The position numbers were made by a program, and so were the translations under genes. From positions 62,001 to 126,000 of the forward strand of contig NZ_FNAC01000007.1 of the NCBI RefSeq assembly GCF_900101705.1: 64,000 nt of DNA. The letters are read 5' to 3'. Shown piece after piece: positions 1 to 9,235 of the stretch. How positions within the stretch are numbered: position 1 is the first letter of the stretch; every line of letters starts with the position of its first letter. Source of the stretch: Algoriphagus faecimaris (GTDB lineage: Bacteria > Bacteroidota > Bacteroidia > Cytophagales > Cyclobacteriaceae). Under the pieces are notes generated by a model that was not told the DNA's origin, did no database searches, and saw only the letters and a program-made list of their open reading frames with translations.

Positions 1-2529
1 CCCATCAATAGTAAAGTCCAGTTGACCGTTGGGATCCCCACAAAAAGCATTGAGGGTGTTGCCTTGAACCAAAGTGAGGGGTTGATCAGGGCCTAGGATT
101 TCAAATTCGATGATTTCGCTATTACAAGCAGGGTTAGTAGAAGTCGCAAAAACCTCATAATTTCCTTTGGTCAAGCCGGTGAAATTTCCGGAAGTATTGG
201 TGTCTACAATATTGCCACTTGGGTCCGTAAGATAATAAGTGATGTCACTTGCGTTAGCTTCATTAGCTTGAATACTCCCTGTATTTTCAAGACAAAAATC
301 ATCTGAGGTTTTTGAAGCAGTGAAGTCTAGTGGTGGATAGACTGTTACTCTGGCTACTGATAAAACATCTCCAATGTAAGGACAGAAATTACCACCAGGA
401 TTATCTTCTTTGGCTTCTACATAAAAAACATAATCTTTAAAACTATTCCCGTTGGAAACTAAACCCGATATTACAATTTCCCTTTCATTAATTATTTGAA
501 AGCTGATCGTTTCCCCATCTATGACACGGGTACTTCCATTTGTTATAGCACCTCCAGCTCGGTCTGCCGACAAATACCAAAAAAATTCGGCTCCTGCATC
601 AGAGCCAAAAGCAGGGTCTATGATCGGATTAAAATTAACCTCTTGCCCTTCGCATATTACTTGGTCATTAAGCTCAATATCAACCGGAGTTCCTTGTTCC
701 TGATCAACTGTAACATCAATACGAGTCTCACATCTTCCATTATCGGAAGGGTTCCAAACTACAAGAGTGTAAGTACCAATATTTAAACCCTGCAATTCAA
801 AAGAAGCTTCATCACCGGTCAGGGGACCTACACTCGCTCCAGTTTTTCCTATAGAAATCCCATTGAATAACCATTCATAATCAAAACCAGCGACTAAATC
901 GCCTACAATTAGATCCGCTAATAAACCATCTGACTGACCATCGCAGGTAGGGTTTGTAATGGTTGGATCTTGGTTTTTTATTGGATCAGGGTTAGAAACT
1001 ACCGTAATGGTGTTTGCTTCGGAAAGTAAACCATAATTATCAAGAACCTGGTAATAAATCTCTGCTGTTCCCACAAAACCTGGTTCCGGTATGAACCTAA
1101 CACTTGCAGCGAATCGCTCTTCATCAAAATTACCTGTTGTCAATTCCTCCAATTCAACAGTAAAGGTTCCTTTACCAGGGAGGGTTATAGAATTATTATT
1201 TGGATCACACTTTTCGATACAAACGTTGGATAACCCACAGTTTGTCAGTGATGGATCACCTCCAGTAGGCGGAGAATTATCTGGTGGACCAGGATTATTT
1301 TCAAATAATTGAACGCATCTAAGGAACGAGTTATCGCTTGTCAAGTTTACATCAAATTCAAAGAGATTTTCATCCCCTTCACAAACCTCAGCACGTAAAT
1401 CATCTATTTCGGGGATAGGGATGGACGCATAATCTGAAACTTGTGCTGTTACATTGCGAATTCTATGAAAATTTGTATTTGGAGTTCCTGTGGAAGCCGC
1501 AAACCCAATCTTTAAATTCTTAGGCGCAGGAAAATTATAAGGAACATCTGTAAATATATTTTCTAACCTAAGCGTCCCACCATTATTGACCAACATGTCG
1601 ACAGTAACAAGATAGTTACCTCCACCGATGGGGAAAAGATCGATAAAAACCTTTCTATATCCATCTTGAGTACACAGTTCCGCCAAATTGTCAGCACCGA
1701 TCTTAAACCTTCTTGCTAAATAATCAACAGGGTCCAATGAATTAAAGAGGTAATATCCAGGGTCAATCGGATCTGTGTAGACTAGCGGTTGTTCCTCATT
1801 TAAAAAGCTTCGGCTAAAAGTTCTCTTTCCATCAATGAATTGGTAATTCACGCTCTCTGGACCTCGAATAGCTATTGAATTATAATATTGTCTTTCATCT
1901 GGTACGGGACCAAACCCCTCTCCTGAAGGATCCTTAAATCCACCAAACCTACCCTCATATTCATTGCCCCAATTTCTGAAAGCATCAAACCCTATACCTA
2001 TATACCCTCCCTTCAATCCTGGCTGATCTGGTATTGCAGTCATATTTACATTTCTCCTCCAAGGAGCATATCCCAAAGATCCTCCTAATCCTCCAATCTG
2101 AAAATCAGAAGGACCAATATCGCCATCAAACATGAAAAAACTGATTCCATCAGCAAAGGCAGGTGGGTTAATCCCTCCGTAAGCAAAATATTCAAAACTG
2201 ACTTTGATTCCATAGGCAGAGGAGAAAGGTAAGTCTATAAAAACATACCCTCTTTCATCTGTGGTATTATCTGTCAATTGTAAGTAGCCGCCCCCTTCTG
2301 GATCTCCGGCTCCAGCTGTCAAAAAAGCAGGATTCGGAATACCATCAAAAACGGTATTTGCTCTTGTTGTTGAGTTTGTGAATGGTTCACAATAGGGAAA
2401 ACCATCCCTAGGAATAATTACTGTCTGCGCTACAACTTGGTTCTGAAAAAAGGTCAGTAAGAACAGCCATGCTCCGAAAAAGAGCAGGAAAAGGGGATAA
2501 TTTGGTGTTTGGGTAGAAATTTTCACCAT
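1..2529 (-). CDS. Large secreted surface protein with L-type lectin-like domain and SprB-like repeats (C-terminus outside window)
   Basis: The frame is open from ATG at 2529 to the window edge (843 codons), so only the N-terminal part is seen. An in-frame TAA lies just upstream, so no earlier start exists. Residues 1-35 form a signal peptide ending at VVAQ. Residues of about 50-270 look like an L-type (legume-like) lectin domain, with ADGISFFMFDGD and GYIGIGFDAFRNWGNE as the likely metal- and carbohydrate-site strands. Later stretches are Ig/PKD- or SprB-like repeats, with phrases such as GLNIGTYTLVV and GLTKGNYEVFA. Families of this build are usually exported by the type IX system and held at the cell surface, but the C-terminal sorting domain is not in view. 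It lies downstream of the polysaccharide run behind a terminator-like hairpin, so it is probably a separate transcription unit. The lectin call is by fold pattern only. Confidence 0.75.
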   Translation of the reverse strand, partial: MVKISTQTPNYPLFLLFFGAWLFLLTFFQNQVVAQTVIIPRDGFPYCEPFTNSTTRANTVFDGIPNPAFLTAGAGDPEGGGYLQLTDNTTDERGYVFIDLPFSSAYGIKVSFEYFAYGGINPPAFADGISFFMFDGDIGPSDFQIGGLGGSLGYAPWRRNVNMTAIPDQPGLKGGYIGIGFDAFRNWGNEYEGRFGGFKDPSGEGFGPVPDERQYYNSIAIRGPESVNYQFIDGKRTFSRSFLNEEQPLVYTDPIDPGYYLFNSLDPVDYLARRFKIGADNLAELCTQDGYRKVFIDLFPIGGGNYLVTVDMLVNNGGTLRLENIFTDVPYNFPAPKNLKIGFAASTGTPNTNFHRIRNVTAQVSDYASIPIPEIDDLRAEVCEGDENLFEFDVNLTSDNSFLRCVQLFENNPGPPDNSPPTGGDPSLTNCGLSNVCIEKCDPNNNSITLPGKGTFTVELEELTTGNFDEERFAASVRFIPEPGFVGTAEIYYQVLDNYGLLSEANTITVVSNPDPIKNQDPTITNPTCDGQSDGLLADLIVGDLVAGFDYEWLFNGISIGKTGASVGPLTGDEASFELQGLNIGTYTLVVWNPSDNGRCETRIDVTVDQEQGTPVDIELNDQVICEGQEVNFNPIIDPAFGSDAGAEFFWYLSADRAGGAITNGSTRVIDGETISFQIINEREIVISGLVSNGNSFKDYVFYVEAKEDNPGGNFCPYIGDVLSVARVTVYPPLDFTASKTSDDFCLENTGSIQANEANASDITYYLTDPSGNIVDTNTSGNFTGLTKGNYEVFATSTNPACNSEIIEFEILGPDQPLTLVQGNTLNAFCGDPNGQLDFTIDG

Positions 2530-2545
2530 ACTTTCAGTCTTGACT

Positions 2546-2611
2546 ACAAATAGGTCGCCTTACAAGCGAAAATTGTAATCATTTCTTAGCACTAATATCG
2601 TACCTATTTGT
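2546..2611. repeat. 10-bp perfect inverted repeat upstream of the lectin-like gene
   Basis: ACAAATAGGT at 2546-2555 and its exact complement ACCTATTTGT at 2602-2611 are separated by 46 bases. They sit 17-82 bases before the ATG at 2529. The arms could be a paired operator or the base of a leader stem. The AT-rich background means chance cannot be excluded. Confidence 0.35.
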
Positions 2612-2636
2612 CAGCATCGATAAAAAAACACTAAAA

Positions 2637-2670
2637 ATCAAAGGAATTAAAGAAAAATATTTCCTTTGAT
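2637..2670 (-). terminator. Intrinsic-type terminator at the end of the polysaccharide gene run
   Basis: A 10-bp perfect stem (ATCAAAGGAA at 2637-2646 against TTCCTTTGAT at 2661-2670) has a 14-base loop. Read on the minus strand it is followed by T-rich sequence. It lies 29 bases beyond the stop of the last glycosyltransferase gene (2699-3652), where the long operon should end. Confidence 0.65.
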
Positions 2671-2698
2671 AGGCCTTTGATTGGAGATAAAAACCGGT

Positions 2699-3652
2699 TT
2701 AAGCCTCTTGGGAAAGTTGAAGGATTCTTTTGGCTTGCCTATCAGGAAGGCAATATCGATTGAAATAAGAATTCCCGCCCTGAGCTACTTTTTTTCTGTA
2801 CTCAGGGTTCTTAAGTGCAAAATCAATTACGGGTGCAAACTCCGATGCATCTTGAATAAAATGCATCTCTTCACCATGCTTGGGGATAATGGGCACATCG
2901 ATTTTAAAGTCAAAAGAGATGACGAAGCAACTGTAATTCAGGTATTCTGCCAATCTCCAGCTTACCGCATCTAATACCGCGGGGTTATTAAAACCTATAA
3001 TGGATTTTCTTGACTTTTCAGAAAAAGCCACTGCCGGGAATTTATCTGTCAACACCGATTCAGGCATGCCACAGGGATCCCCATCCTGACGACGGACCAT
3101 CCCTCCCTCAAATTGGATTAGTGGATTATTTTGGCAGGCCTCAATATAAGATTTTCGGATCTGATTGGCCCAAGATTCTTTCTTCCAAATACTTCCTGAA
3201 AAAAACATGTAATTCCCCTCCTTAAATTCAAAAGGATAATTGAAAAATTCAGGTCGTCTGTATAGAATATAAAACTGTCTTGCAAACTCCTTCAAGCCAA
3301 GTTGATGGGCTCCTTTCCATCCAAAAAGCTGTACGTAATCCCAGCAATTATTGATAGAATAATGAGGAAATATCCCCTGGACCTTTTTCCAATTGTAATC
3401 TTCTCTTTCTTTCAACTTATTGGTGGCAAAATAAAGATCACATAGCTCGTAGGCCTTTTTATCTACCCCGACAGGATCATCATTTTCTATAACTATAATT
3501 TTTTCTTTGTATTCAAAAACCAAATACGGTTTACCATTTAAATGGGCAAACTCAGGCTGAGGGGAAAATCGCAGTTGAGCAACTTGACTTAATCCCAAAT
3601 GAAAATAGCTGCAATAGTAGTTTGGGATATTTAAAAAGGTAATTTTTTCCAT
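2699..3652 (-). CDS. Glycosyltransferase-like protein of polysaccharide locus (exostosin-like C-terminus)
   Basis: This 317-residue soluble protein has no signal peptide. The C-terminal third carries a pattern seen in exostosin/GT-B-like enzymes: a stretch on refusal of sugar-binding residues (IIGFNNPAVLDAVSWRLAEY) followed by a helix and GEEMHFIQDASE, where GT-B enzymes bind the nucleotide sugar. The N-terminal half is not recognisable. It is the last gene of the minus-strand run and is followed by a hairpin terminator at 2637-2670. A 251-base gap without a convincing gene separates it from the preceding gene at 3904. A transferase adding a sugar to the module A polysaccharide is inferred from fold and context; donor and acceptor are unknown. 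Confidence 0.55.
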   Translation of the reverse strand: MEKITFLNIPNYYCSYFHLGLSQVAQLRFSPQPEFAHLNGKPYLVFEYKEKIIVIENDDPVGVDKKAYELCDLYFATNKLKEREDYNWKKVQGIFPHYSINNCWDYVQLFGWKGAHQLGLKEFARQFYILYRRPEFFNYPFEFKEGNYMFFSGSIWKKESWANQIRKSYIEACQNNPLIQFEGGMVRRQDGDPCGMPESVLTDKFPAVAFSEKSRKSIIGFNNPAVLDAVSWRLAEYLNYSCFVISFDFKIDVPIIPKHGEEMHFIQDASEFAPVIDFALKNPEYRKKVAQGGNSYFNRYCLPDRQAKRILQLSQEA

Positions 3653-3903
3653 AGGAAAGTAGTATTGAGGTGAGGTTTAGTCTATTGGCAAATATTGAAA
3701 GCCAGAAAAATGAAATCTGATTATACGCTATTCTGCCAGTAGACGAATATTACCTTGAGTTTGAGATGGAAGACCGAAGAAGTCCAAGGATTGGCATTTA
3801 CTAATTCATTTGAACTTTTAAAAAGGCTTCTGGCACAGTTCCGTATATCCAAAAAAAGAAAATCACTTAATTCCAGATAAAAGTAGTTCGAGTTAATTTT
3901 TGT

Positions 3904-4899
3904 TTATAGCGAAGAGAGAATGCGTGAGACATAGGCTACAGGTTCAAGAAACTGACTGCACCATTTTTTGTTGTTATGCTGGATTTCTTTGTAAAATTCA
4001 TTTTTTCTCAGCTGATGAATCAGATCAGGTATGAGAGAGAAGTTATCCCTTGTACCCGTGGATAAATAATGCATTCCTTCTTGAAAACCTTCCAGGTGGA
4101 TAGTGATGGGTGTGCTGATTATAGCCTTTCCAAATAGCGCGTACTCTCCTATTTTCCATCCTGGTGTATCCTTAAGGCCATCATCAGCTACCCCAATATC
4201 ACAGTTTGCCAGAGTTTTCAGGTATCCTTTTTTCTTGGTATCTCTCACATCTAACAAGACATCATTAGCCGTTTTTCTGGCAAATTCATCCGGGTATAAA
4301 CCAACGATAGATTCTGGGAAAGTTTTCTTGATGATTCGACAAGCATTCGCTCTAAAATGATTTTGCTTTCGTCTTCTCTCTTTCTCCTCAGGGTCATCAT
4401 TTCGATCAGGATCCCATAGTCTGGTCATGAATATCACCTTTCCGGAGGAATCCCTTTCACTACTAAATTTTCTAATATTAATACTTCCGTGAAATTCATT
4501 AGTAAACCAACCCCAAGCGTCTGAGGCTCTAATAAATTCAATAAAGGAGCCTTTTTTGAAGAAGATGGATGAGTCCATTTGTGACATCAAACGAAACGGC
4601 TTGTCAGCGAAATTCACATGAAAATTTAAGGGAAATATATTGTCGTAAGATTCTAAATCCAGAGGGTTCAGAGATCTTTTAAAATAGGCGTCATAATCAT
4701 CGGGAGAAGCAATCAATTTCCTGTCATCTGAGTAATCGAAAAACACTATCTTTTGCTCCACATATAAAATGGCTCCATTCACATGAATTTCTTCATTCAA
4801 GGTAATACGGAGTTTCAGTTTTTTTGCTTCTGCATAAATCGAAAAGCTATACAGAAACTGATTGTGATGTGTGGTCCAAGCTGGGATTTGGATTTTCAT
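3904..4899 (-). CDS. Glycosyltransferase-like protein, unclassified
   Basis: This 331-residue protein starts at ATG 4899 (MKIQIPAWTTHHNQF). Residues about 150-165 (GKVIFMTRLWDPDR) resemble the start of the C-terminal Rossmann domain of GT-B enzymes. The section TPGWKIGEYALFGKAIIST followed by an acidic loop matches the donor-binding region of exostosin/GT4-like proteins. There is no membrane segment. It lies 12 bases after the preceding exostosin-like gene (4912-5958), so the two are probably co-transcribed. The three genes 2699-5958 share the same C-terminal logic and may be distant relatives. A role in assembling the module A glycan is inferred; specificity cannot be read. Confidence 0.55.
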   Translation of the reverse strand: MKIQIPAWTTHHNQFLYSFSIYAEAKKLKLRITLNEEIHVNGAILYVEQKIVFFDYSDDRKLIASPDDYDAYFKRSLNPLDLESYDNIFPLNFHVNFADKPFRLMSQMDSSIFFKKGSFIEFIRASDAWGWFTNEFHGSINIRKFSSERDSSGKVIFMTRLWDPDRNDDPEEKERRRKQNHFRANACRIIKKTFPESIVGLYPDEFARKTANDVLLDVRDTKKKGYLKTLANCDIGVADDGLKDTPGWKIGEYALFGKAIISTPITIHLEGFQEGMHYLSTGTRDNFSLIPDLIHQLRKNEFYKEIQHNNKKWCSQFLEPVAYVSRILSSL

Positions 4900-4911
4900 T
4901 TTTTTTAAAGT

Positions 4912-5958
4912 CTAGTGGCTTTCTGATTTAATTACCTGGCTTAATGTTTTTGCCACATAGTGAATTAGCCCCCTCTTTTGATAATATTCCTCCCAGATCT
5001 CCCTACATGTAGCTTGGATTTTCAATAGTTCTTCTTCGGACTTTGATTTAAAATAAGTTACGAGTTCCTCTACAATATCTTCTTTTTTCTCAAAGGGAAT
5101 AATTGGAATCAATGTATTGAGCTGGTTAAATTCCTGAAAAGCGATTCTTTCATCGGTATCTACAAGGATTGGTATTCTTCCCATAGCCAAAGTCTGATAA
5201 AAACGGACTGAGTAATTGCCCATCCCTCTCAAGCAAACCGTAAATAGATTCCTATTGATGTTTTGGTAAAACTCTTTTTCTACTTTCTCTTTTTCTTCCG
5301 GACTAACAGCCCCTCCCTTGTATTGATTTCGTAAAATAAAATCAGTTTGGATTCGTGAATCCTTTTCAAAGTAATTCAATAGCCTTTTGCGTTGAAAGGC
5401 TGGTAAAAAAATAGGTCCCGGATTGGATAGTGTAAGTCCAAGTTTGTTTCTTACTGCGGTCCCGGCAAAAGTGAAAAAGTCTTTTAAAGCTTTTAATGGA
5501 TGACTTGTAGCTTGCCCACAAAACCCAACATTTGGGATGTCCTGAATAGGTGTAGCTTCCCATGTTGGGCCAATCCATTTTAGGTAGGGATCTTCAGCTA
5601 AGGTGGCAGGAAGAGCAATTTGATTGGGTTTAGTTTTATAAGCTCCTGGAGTTAGGATATAAGCGTTCTCCACTTCTACATCCACTATAAAATCTGAATT
5701 TGAAAATAAAGCAAATGGTTTGCTGTGCTTTTTGGCAAGGTTGGCACTTTGTTTAATTAAGCTTCTCCCCTCTTTATCCAGTAATTCTGTAATAAAGACT
5801 GGAATAATAACCCAATCTGAATCTTCAATGGTAAGAGATAAGCTGAACTCTCCAAGAGCAAGGGAGGCGATTTCTATCTCTTTACTTTTAGTATGAGTGA
5901 AAATCTCAAAAACTCTTTTATTTTGATAAGAATATGGAGGGACAAAAATTTTAAGCAC
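4912..5958 (-). CDS. Exostosin-family (GT47-like) glycosyltransferase
   Basis: This 348-residue protein starts at GTG 5958. The C-terminal region has the hallmark exostosin stretch LRGMGNYSVRFYQTLAMG followed by RIPILVDTD, in which the invariant Arg/Tyr/Glu-type residues hold the nucleotide sugar. Bacterial relatives occur in capsule and O-antigen clusters and add uronic acid or hexose residues. The N-terminal half (SYQNKRVFEIFTH) is variable, as is usual in the family. It is 105 bases downstream of the first AsnB gene, the largest gap in this part of the run apart from the 251-base gap at 3653-3903. The family call is good; the sugar transferred is unknown. Confidence 0.75.
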   Translation of the reverse strand: MLKIFVPPYSYQNKRVFEIFTHTKSKEIEIASLALGEFSLSLTIEDSDWVIIPVFITELLDKEGRSLIKQSANLAKKHSKPFALFSNSDFIVDVEVENAYILTPGAYKTKPNQIALPATLAEDPYLKWIGPTWEATPIQDIPNVGFCGQATSHPLKALKDFFTFAGTAVRNKLGLTLSNPGPIFLPAFQRKRLLNYFEKDSRIQTDFILRNQYKGGAVSPEEKEKVEKEFYQNINRNLFTVCLRGMGNYSVRFYQTLAMGRIPILVDTDERIAFQEFNQLNTLIPIIPFEKKEDIVEELVTYFKSKSEEELLKIQATCREIWEEYYQKRGLIHYVAKTLSQVIKSESH

Positions 5959-6063
5959 TGACAGAAAGAAAATGGAAACTGGAAGAGGATTTTTAGGGTA
6001 GCGCTATGCCTGAACCATAGGATGAGCGGCAAGAAGGCATTGAGTGATTAATAAATCAACCCT

Positions 6064-7914
6064 TTAAGCACCTTCAAACTGAATATTGAACCATAAAGAC
6101 AAAAAGAAAAACTGCTTGATCATGGGCAAAAAGGACTTATCTCCACCTTCGAACCTGTTCATCATTTTCCTAATGTCAATTTTATCAAAAGGATCCATCT
6201 GAAAAAGTTTACAGCGAGGTATTTCTTCATAGCTTTCTCTAAAGTCTTCTCGACTCAGAAGGTACCTATCCCAAGGAATAGAGAAACCTATCTTGGGATG
6301 ATTTCTAAGGTAATCCGGAAGTTTTTGTCCGATACTTTCAAAAAGCAATTTTTTTCCTTTGCCGCTAGTATCAAACCAATCGTCTCCCAAACTTGCTATA
6401 CCTATCACTAAATTGGGATCTAAAAAAGGATCTCTACATTCAATTGAAGCTCCCATGGTAGTTCGATCATTCCTATCATTTAGGGTGTAAAGATGGGTAT
6501 GCTGCTCGAAGTAAAGTAATTGTCTTAAGGGGTTATTAGGATATATTTCTTTAGATTCTTGGAGGATTTTCTCCTTGTAGCTTACTCTAAAATCTGATTC
6601 AGAAAATCCAAATTGACTAAAATCAGCAAGAAAATGTTCATTGCTGTTTGTCATTATTTGTAGGTTTTCATTCCCTTGGGACAGGTATCGCTTCATTTTT
6701 TTCCAGCGATCAGCTTTCACAAATGAATTGGGTAAAAAAGGTAAAACTTGTAAAAGCTGATACCTCAGACGCTTATCATGAACCTTATACCTCACATAGC
6801 CTCCCATAATTTCATCAGCACCTTCTCCACTAAGCAATACAGATACTTCTTCTTTGGCCTTACGGGATAAGCCTAATAAATGACCGTCTTGTAAGTGCAT
6901 TAAAGGCTCATCATTATTGATGATAGCCTGCCTGATCAGACTCATCAATTCATTCCCCTTAAATTCAAATGTATTGAATAATACATCTCTGCTCTCGGCA
7001 AAACGTTTGGCCAAGCTCGATTCATCAAATTGATAATTAGAGATAGAGACATTCCAAGCACTTAAGTCTTTATATCCTTGGCTAGACTGACTGTATAAAA
7101 CAGAACTTGAATCCAAGCCTCCACTAAGCATAGTGCCTACCCGGACATCTGCAATCATTCGGTAAGCAACAGATTGATCAAAAGTAGTCTGAAACCAATT
7201 TAGAGGATCATTGATAGGGGCGTGATTTAATGCTTCATTTTTTAAATTAAACCATCGTACTACCTTCTTTGAATTAGTTGCCGTAGAAATACTAAAATAG
7301 TGACCTGGTAGGATTCTTTTGACAGACTGGAAAACAGTAGATTCTCCTGAAACGTATCGATAGAACAAAAGCTCCGAAAGTACTTCAGCATTAATATTTT
7401 TATTAGCCCCTGCTTGAAAAATAACTTTTGGTTCACTACCAAAGATAAATTCTTGATCATTCTCCAGATAAAATAAAGGCTTTACCCCAAATCTATCTCT
7501 AGCAAGGAAGACTTCTTTCTTGCTGAGATCATAAAAAGCAAAAGCAAAAAAACCATTTAATCGAGAGAGGACCTTCATCCCATATTCCATCAAAAGGAAT
7601 AAAAGAACTTCTGTATCAGAAGAGGAAGAAAAGGAATAACCCTTTGCCTTTAGTTCTGGATAAAATTCTTTGAAATTAAATATTTCCCCATTGAAGATAA
7701 GGATGTAATTACCATCTGAACTATAAAATGGTTGATTCCCAGACAAGCTCAAATCTAAAATGGATAGTCTTCTGTGGACCAATCCGACATTATCCTTAAT
7801 AAAAAATCCTGATGCATCTGGTCCTCTATGGGCAATAGATTGGCCCATGCTTTTCAAGGATTCCTCCAAAATAGGTTGATGATTATACTTTATAATACCG
7901 GCTATTCCGCACAC
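6064..7914 (-). CDS. asnB: Asparagine synthase-like glutamine amidotransferase (AsnB type), polysaccharide locus
   Basis: This 616-residue protein starts at GTG 7914, so that after Met removal Cys2 (MCGIAGI) is the N-terminal nucleophile of the class II glutaminase domain. HRGPDASGFF and NGEIFNF mark that domain. The synthetase half has an intact PP-loop SGGLDSSS near residue 265 and SGEGADE near residue 350. Such enzymes make asparagine, but when embedded in O-antigen or capsule clusters (WbpS and relatives) they amidate uronic acids. Here the neighbours are glycosyltransferases and a CapK-like ligase, and two UDP-sugar dehydrogenases are in the same region, so amidation of a sugar carboxylate or acyl group is the more likely job. 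A second copy lies at 19865-21727. Confidence 0.85.
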   Translation of the reverse strand: MCGIAGIIKYNHQPILEESLKSMGQSIAHRGPDASGFFIKDNVGLVHRRLSILDLSLSGNQPFYSSDGNYILIFNGEIFNFKEFYPELKAKGYSFSSSSDTEVLLFLLMEYGMKVLSRLNGFFAFAFYDLSKKEVFLARDRFGVKPLFYLENDQEFIFGSEPKVIFQAGANKNINAEVLSELLFYRYVSGESTVFQSVKRILPGHYFSISTATNSKKVVRWFNLKNEALNHAPINDPLNWFQTTFDQSVAYRMIADVRVGTMLSGGLDSSSVLYSQSSQGYKDLSAWNVSISNYQFDESSLAKRFAESRDVLFNTFEFKGNELMSLIRQAIINNDEPLMHLQDGHLLGLSRKAKEEVSVLLSGEGADEIMGGYVRYKVHDKRLRYQLLQVLPFLPNSFVKADRWKKMKRYLSQGNENLQIMTNSNEHFLADFSQFGFSESDFRVSYKEKILQESKEIYPNNPLRQLLYFEQHTHLYTLNDRNDRTTMGASIECRDPFLDPNLVIGIASLGDDWFDTSGKGKKLLFESIGQKLPDYLRNHPKIGFSIPWDRYLLSREDFRESYEEIPRCKLFQMDPFDKIDIRKMMNRFEGGDKSFLPMIKQFFFLSLWFNIQFEGA

Positions 7915-7932
7915 AATAAATACTGTTAAAAT

Positions 7933-9231
7933 TTAAAAAGGAAGGTGAGAAATAAAATCTCTTAATTTCCCTGACTGCTGTCTAAAATCATGATTTTCAA
8001 GAAGTAAGATATCGATATCAGAAAAATACTTCTTTGATTCTTTTAAAATCAAATTTGTCAAATCCTCAGTTATTGGTTCTTTTATCCAAATCTCAAGTTT
8101 ACCTTTCTCGAATTGATGAGCCTGAAAATCAATCTTTCTTTGACTATTAAAATAAATATTTTTGAAAATATAATACAAGGTTAAACTCGGATAACTTTGA
8201 TGTTTACCTAATATTTTTTTTCCTATTCTACCTGTTACCTCCACTATTATTGGGCCTTGCATTCCACAGGAGCAGCGAAAAGAATCAGGGGCTAACTGTA
8301 TTTGATCGCCTAATTTATATCGAATAGAAGGAAAAGAAAACGATTGGAGATTGGTAACCACAATACCCAAATCATCAGGATCTTGCTCCACATATACTCC
8401 CTCCATATTGATGTGCATATTCCCATCAGGACATTCAAAAGCAATAATCCCTGATTCTGTCGAACCATATTCATTGACGATTTTATGTCCATATACTTTC
8501 TTTGCGATTTCTTGGTAATGAGGGAACACTTTCTCAGATGTACCTTTTACCAATTTCAGTTGATTAAAATTAACTTCCTTCCCTTCCATTAAAAGGGCTA
8601 ATTCATAAATCATAGAGCTATAGCCCTCGATAATTTTAACCTTACCTAGCTTGGATTCTAGTCTTTTAAGTTTTTTGGACTCATAATCAAACAGTCTAAA
8701 CCGATTTACCGTGAAATCCATCATACTCAACTTAAGTCTTTTAAAAAAATCACTGTTATATCCCCAAAAATAAAGTTTTCTATCCCAAGGATTTGCACCA
8801 AACCAAGAATAGCCTCTCCAAATAGCAGCCCGATTAAAAGAGTCCCATGATTCGTCTCTGAAAAAGGTCAGAATTTCTCCTGAAGTACCTGAGGTCTCTA
8901 CAAAAAAACGCTTTTTAAAGAGTTCTTTTGGAGTATGGATTTCCTCATTTTGACGAATCAAGTCAGACTTTTGCGTAAATGGGATTTTTTTAAACTCCTC
9001 AATAGACCAATTTTCATCGGGGTCAAAACCTACATTTTTAAACCTCTCTTTATAAAATAAGCTATGCTTGAAAGCAAATTTACAGATCTCTTTTAACCTA
9101 TTTTCATTGAGTAATTTAAGTTCTTCAAAGCTTAAATTTTCTGTTCTTTTTAAATCTTCATAATGATTAAAAATTGATGGATTTCTTCTCTTAGCCCCCC
9201 GGAAGAATAACCATTTATGAAATCTACTCAT
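7933..9231 (-). CDS. CapK/PaaK-like adenylate-forming enzyme
   Basis: This 432-residue protein starts at ATG 9231. It has the phenylacetate-CoA ligase family pattern: phosphate loop ETSGTSGEIL near residue 112, adenine-binding NEYGSTESG near residue 255, and GRIGKK near residue 340. A CxC..C-like cluster near RCSCGM is typical of the family. CapK-type members sit in capsule clusters and are thought to activate a carboxylate, for example an amino or hydroxy acid, for attachment to the polysaccharide. It is 18 bases upstream of asnB and 4 bases downstream of a GT4 gene, so all three are probably translated from one transcript. The substrate is not predictable from sequence. Confidence 0.75.
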   Translation of the reverse strand: MSRFHKWLFFRGAKRRNPSIFNHYEDLKRTENLSFEELKLLNENRLKEICKFAFKHSLFYKERFKNVGFDPDENWSIEEFKKIPFTQKSDLIRQNEEIHTPKELFKKRFFVETSGTSGEILTFFRDESWDSFNRAAIWRGYSWFGANPWDRKLYFWGYNSDFFKRLKLSMMDFTVNRFRLFDYESKKLKRLESKLGKVKIIEGYSSMIYELALLMEGKEVNFNQLKLVKGTSEKVFPHYQEIAKKVYGHKIVNEYGSTESGIIAFECPDGNMHINMEGVYVEQDPDDLGIVVTNLQSFSFPSIRYKLGDQIQLAPDSFRCSCGMQGPIIVEVTGRIGKKILGKHQSYPSLTLYYIFKNIYFNSQRKIDFQAHQFEKGKLEIWIKEPITEDLTNLILKESKKYFSDIDILLLENHDFRQQSGKLRDFISHLPF

Positions 9232-9235
9232 GGTC

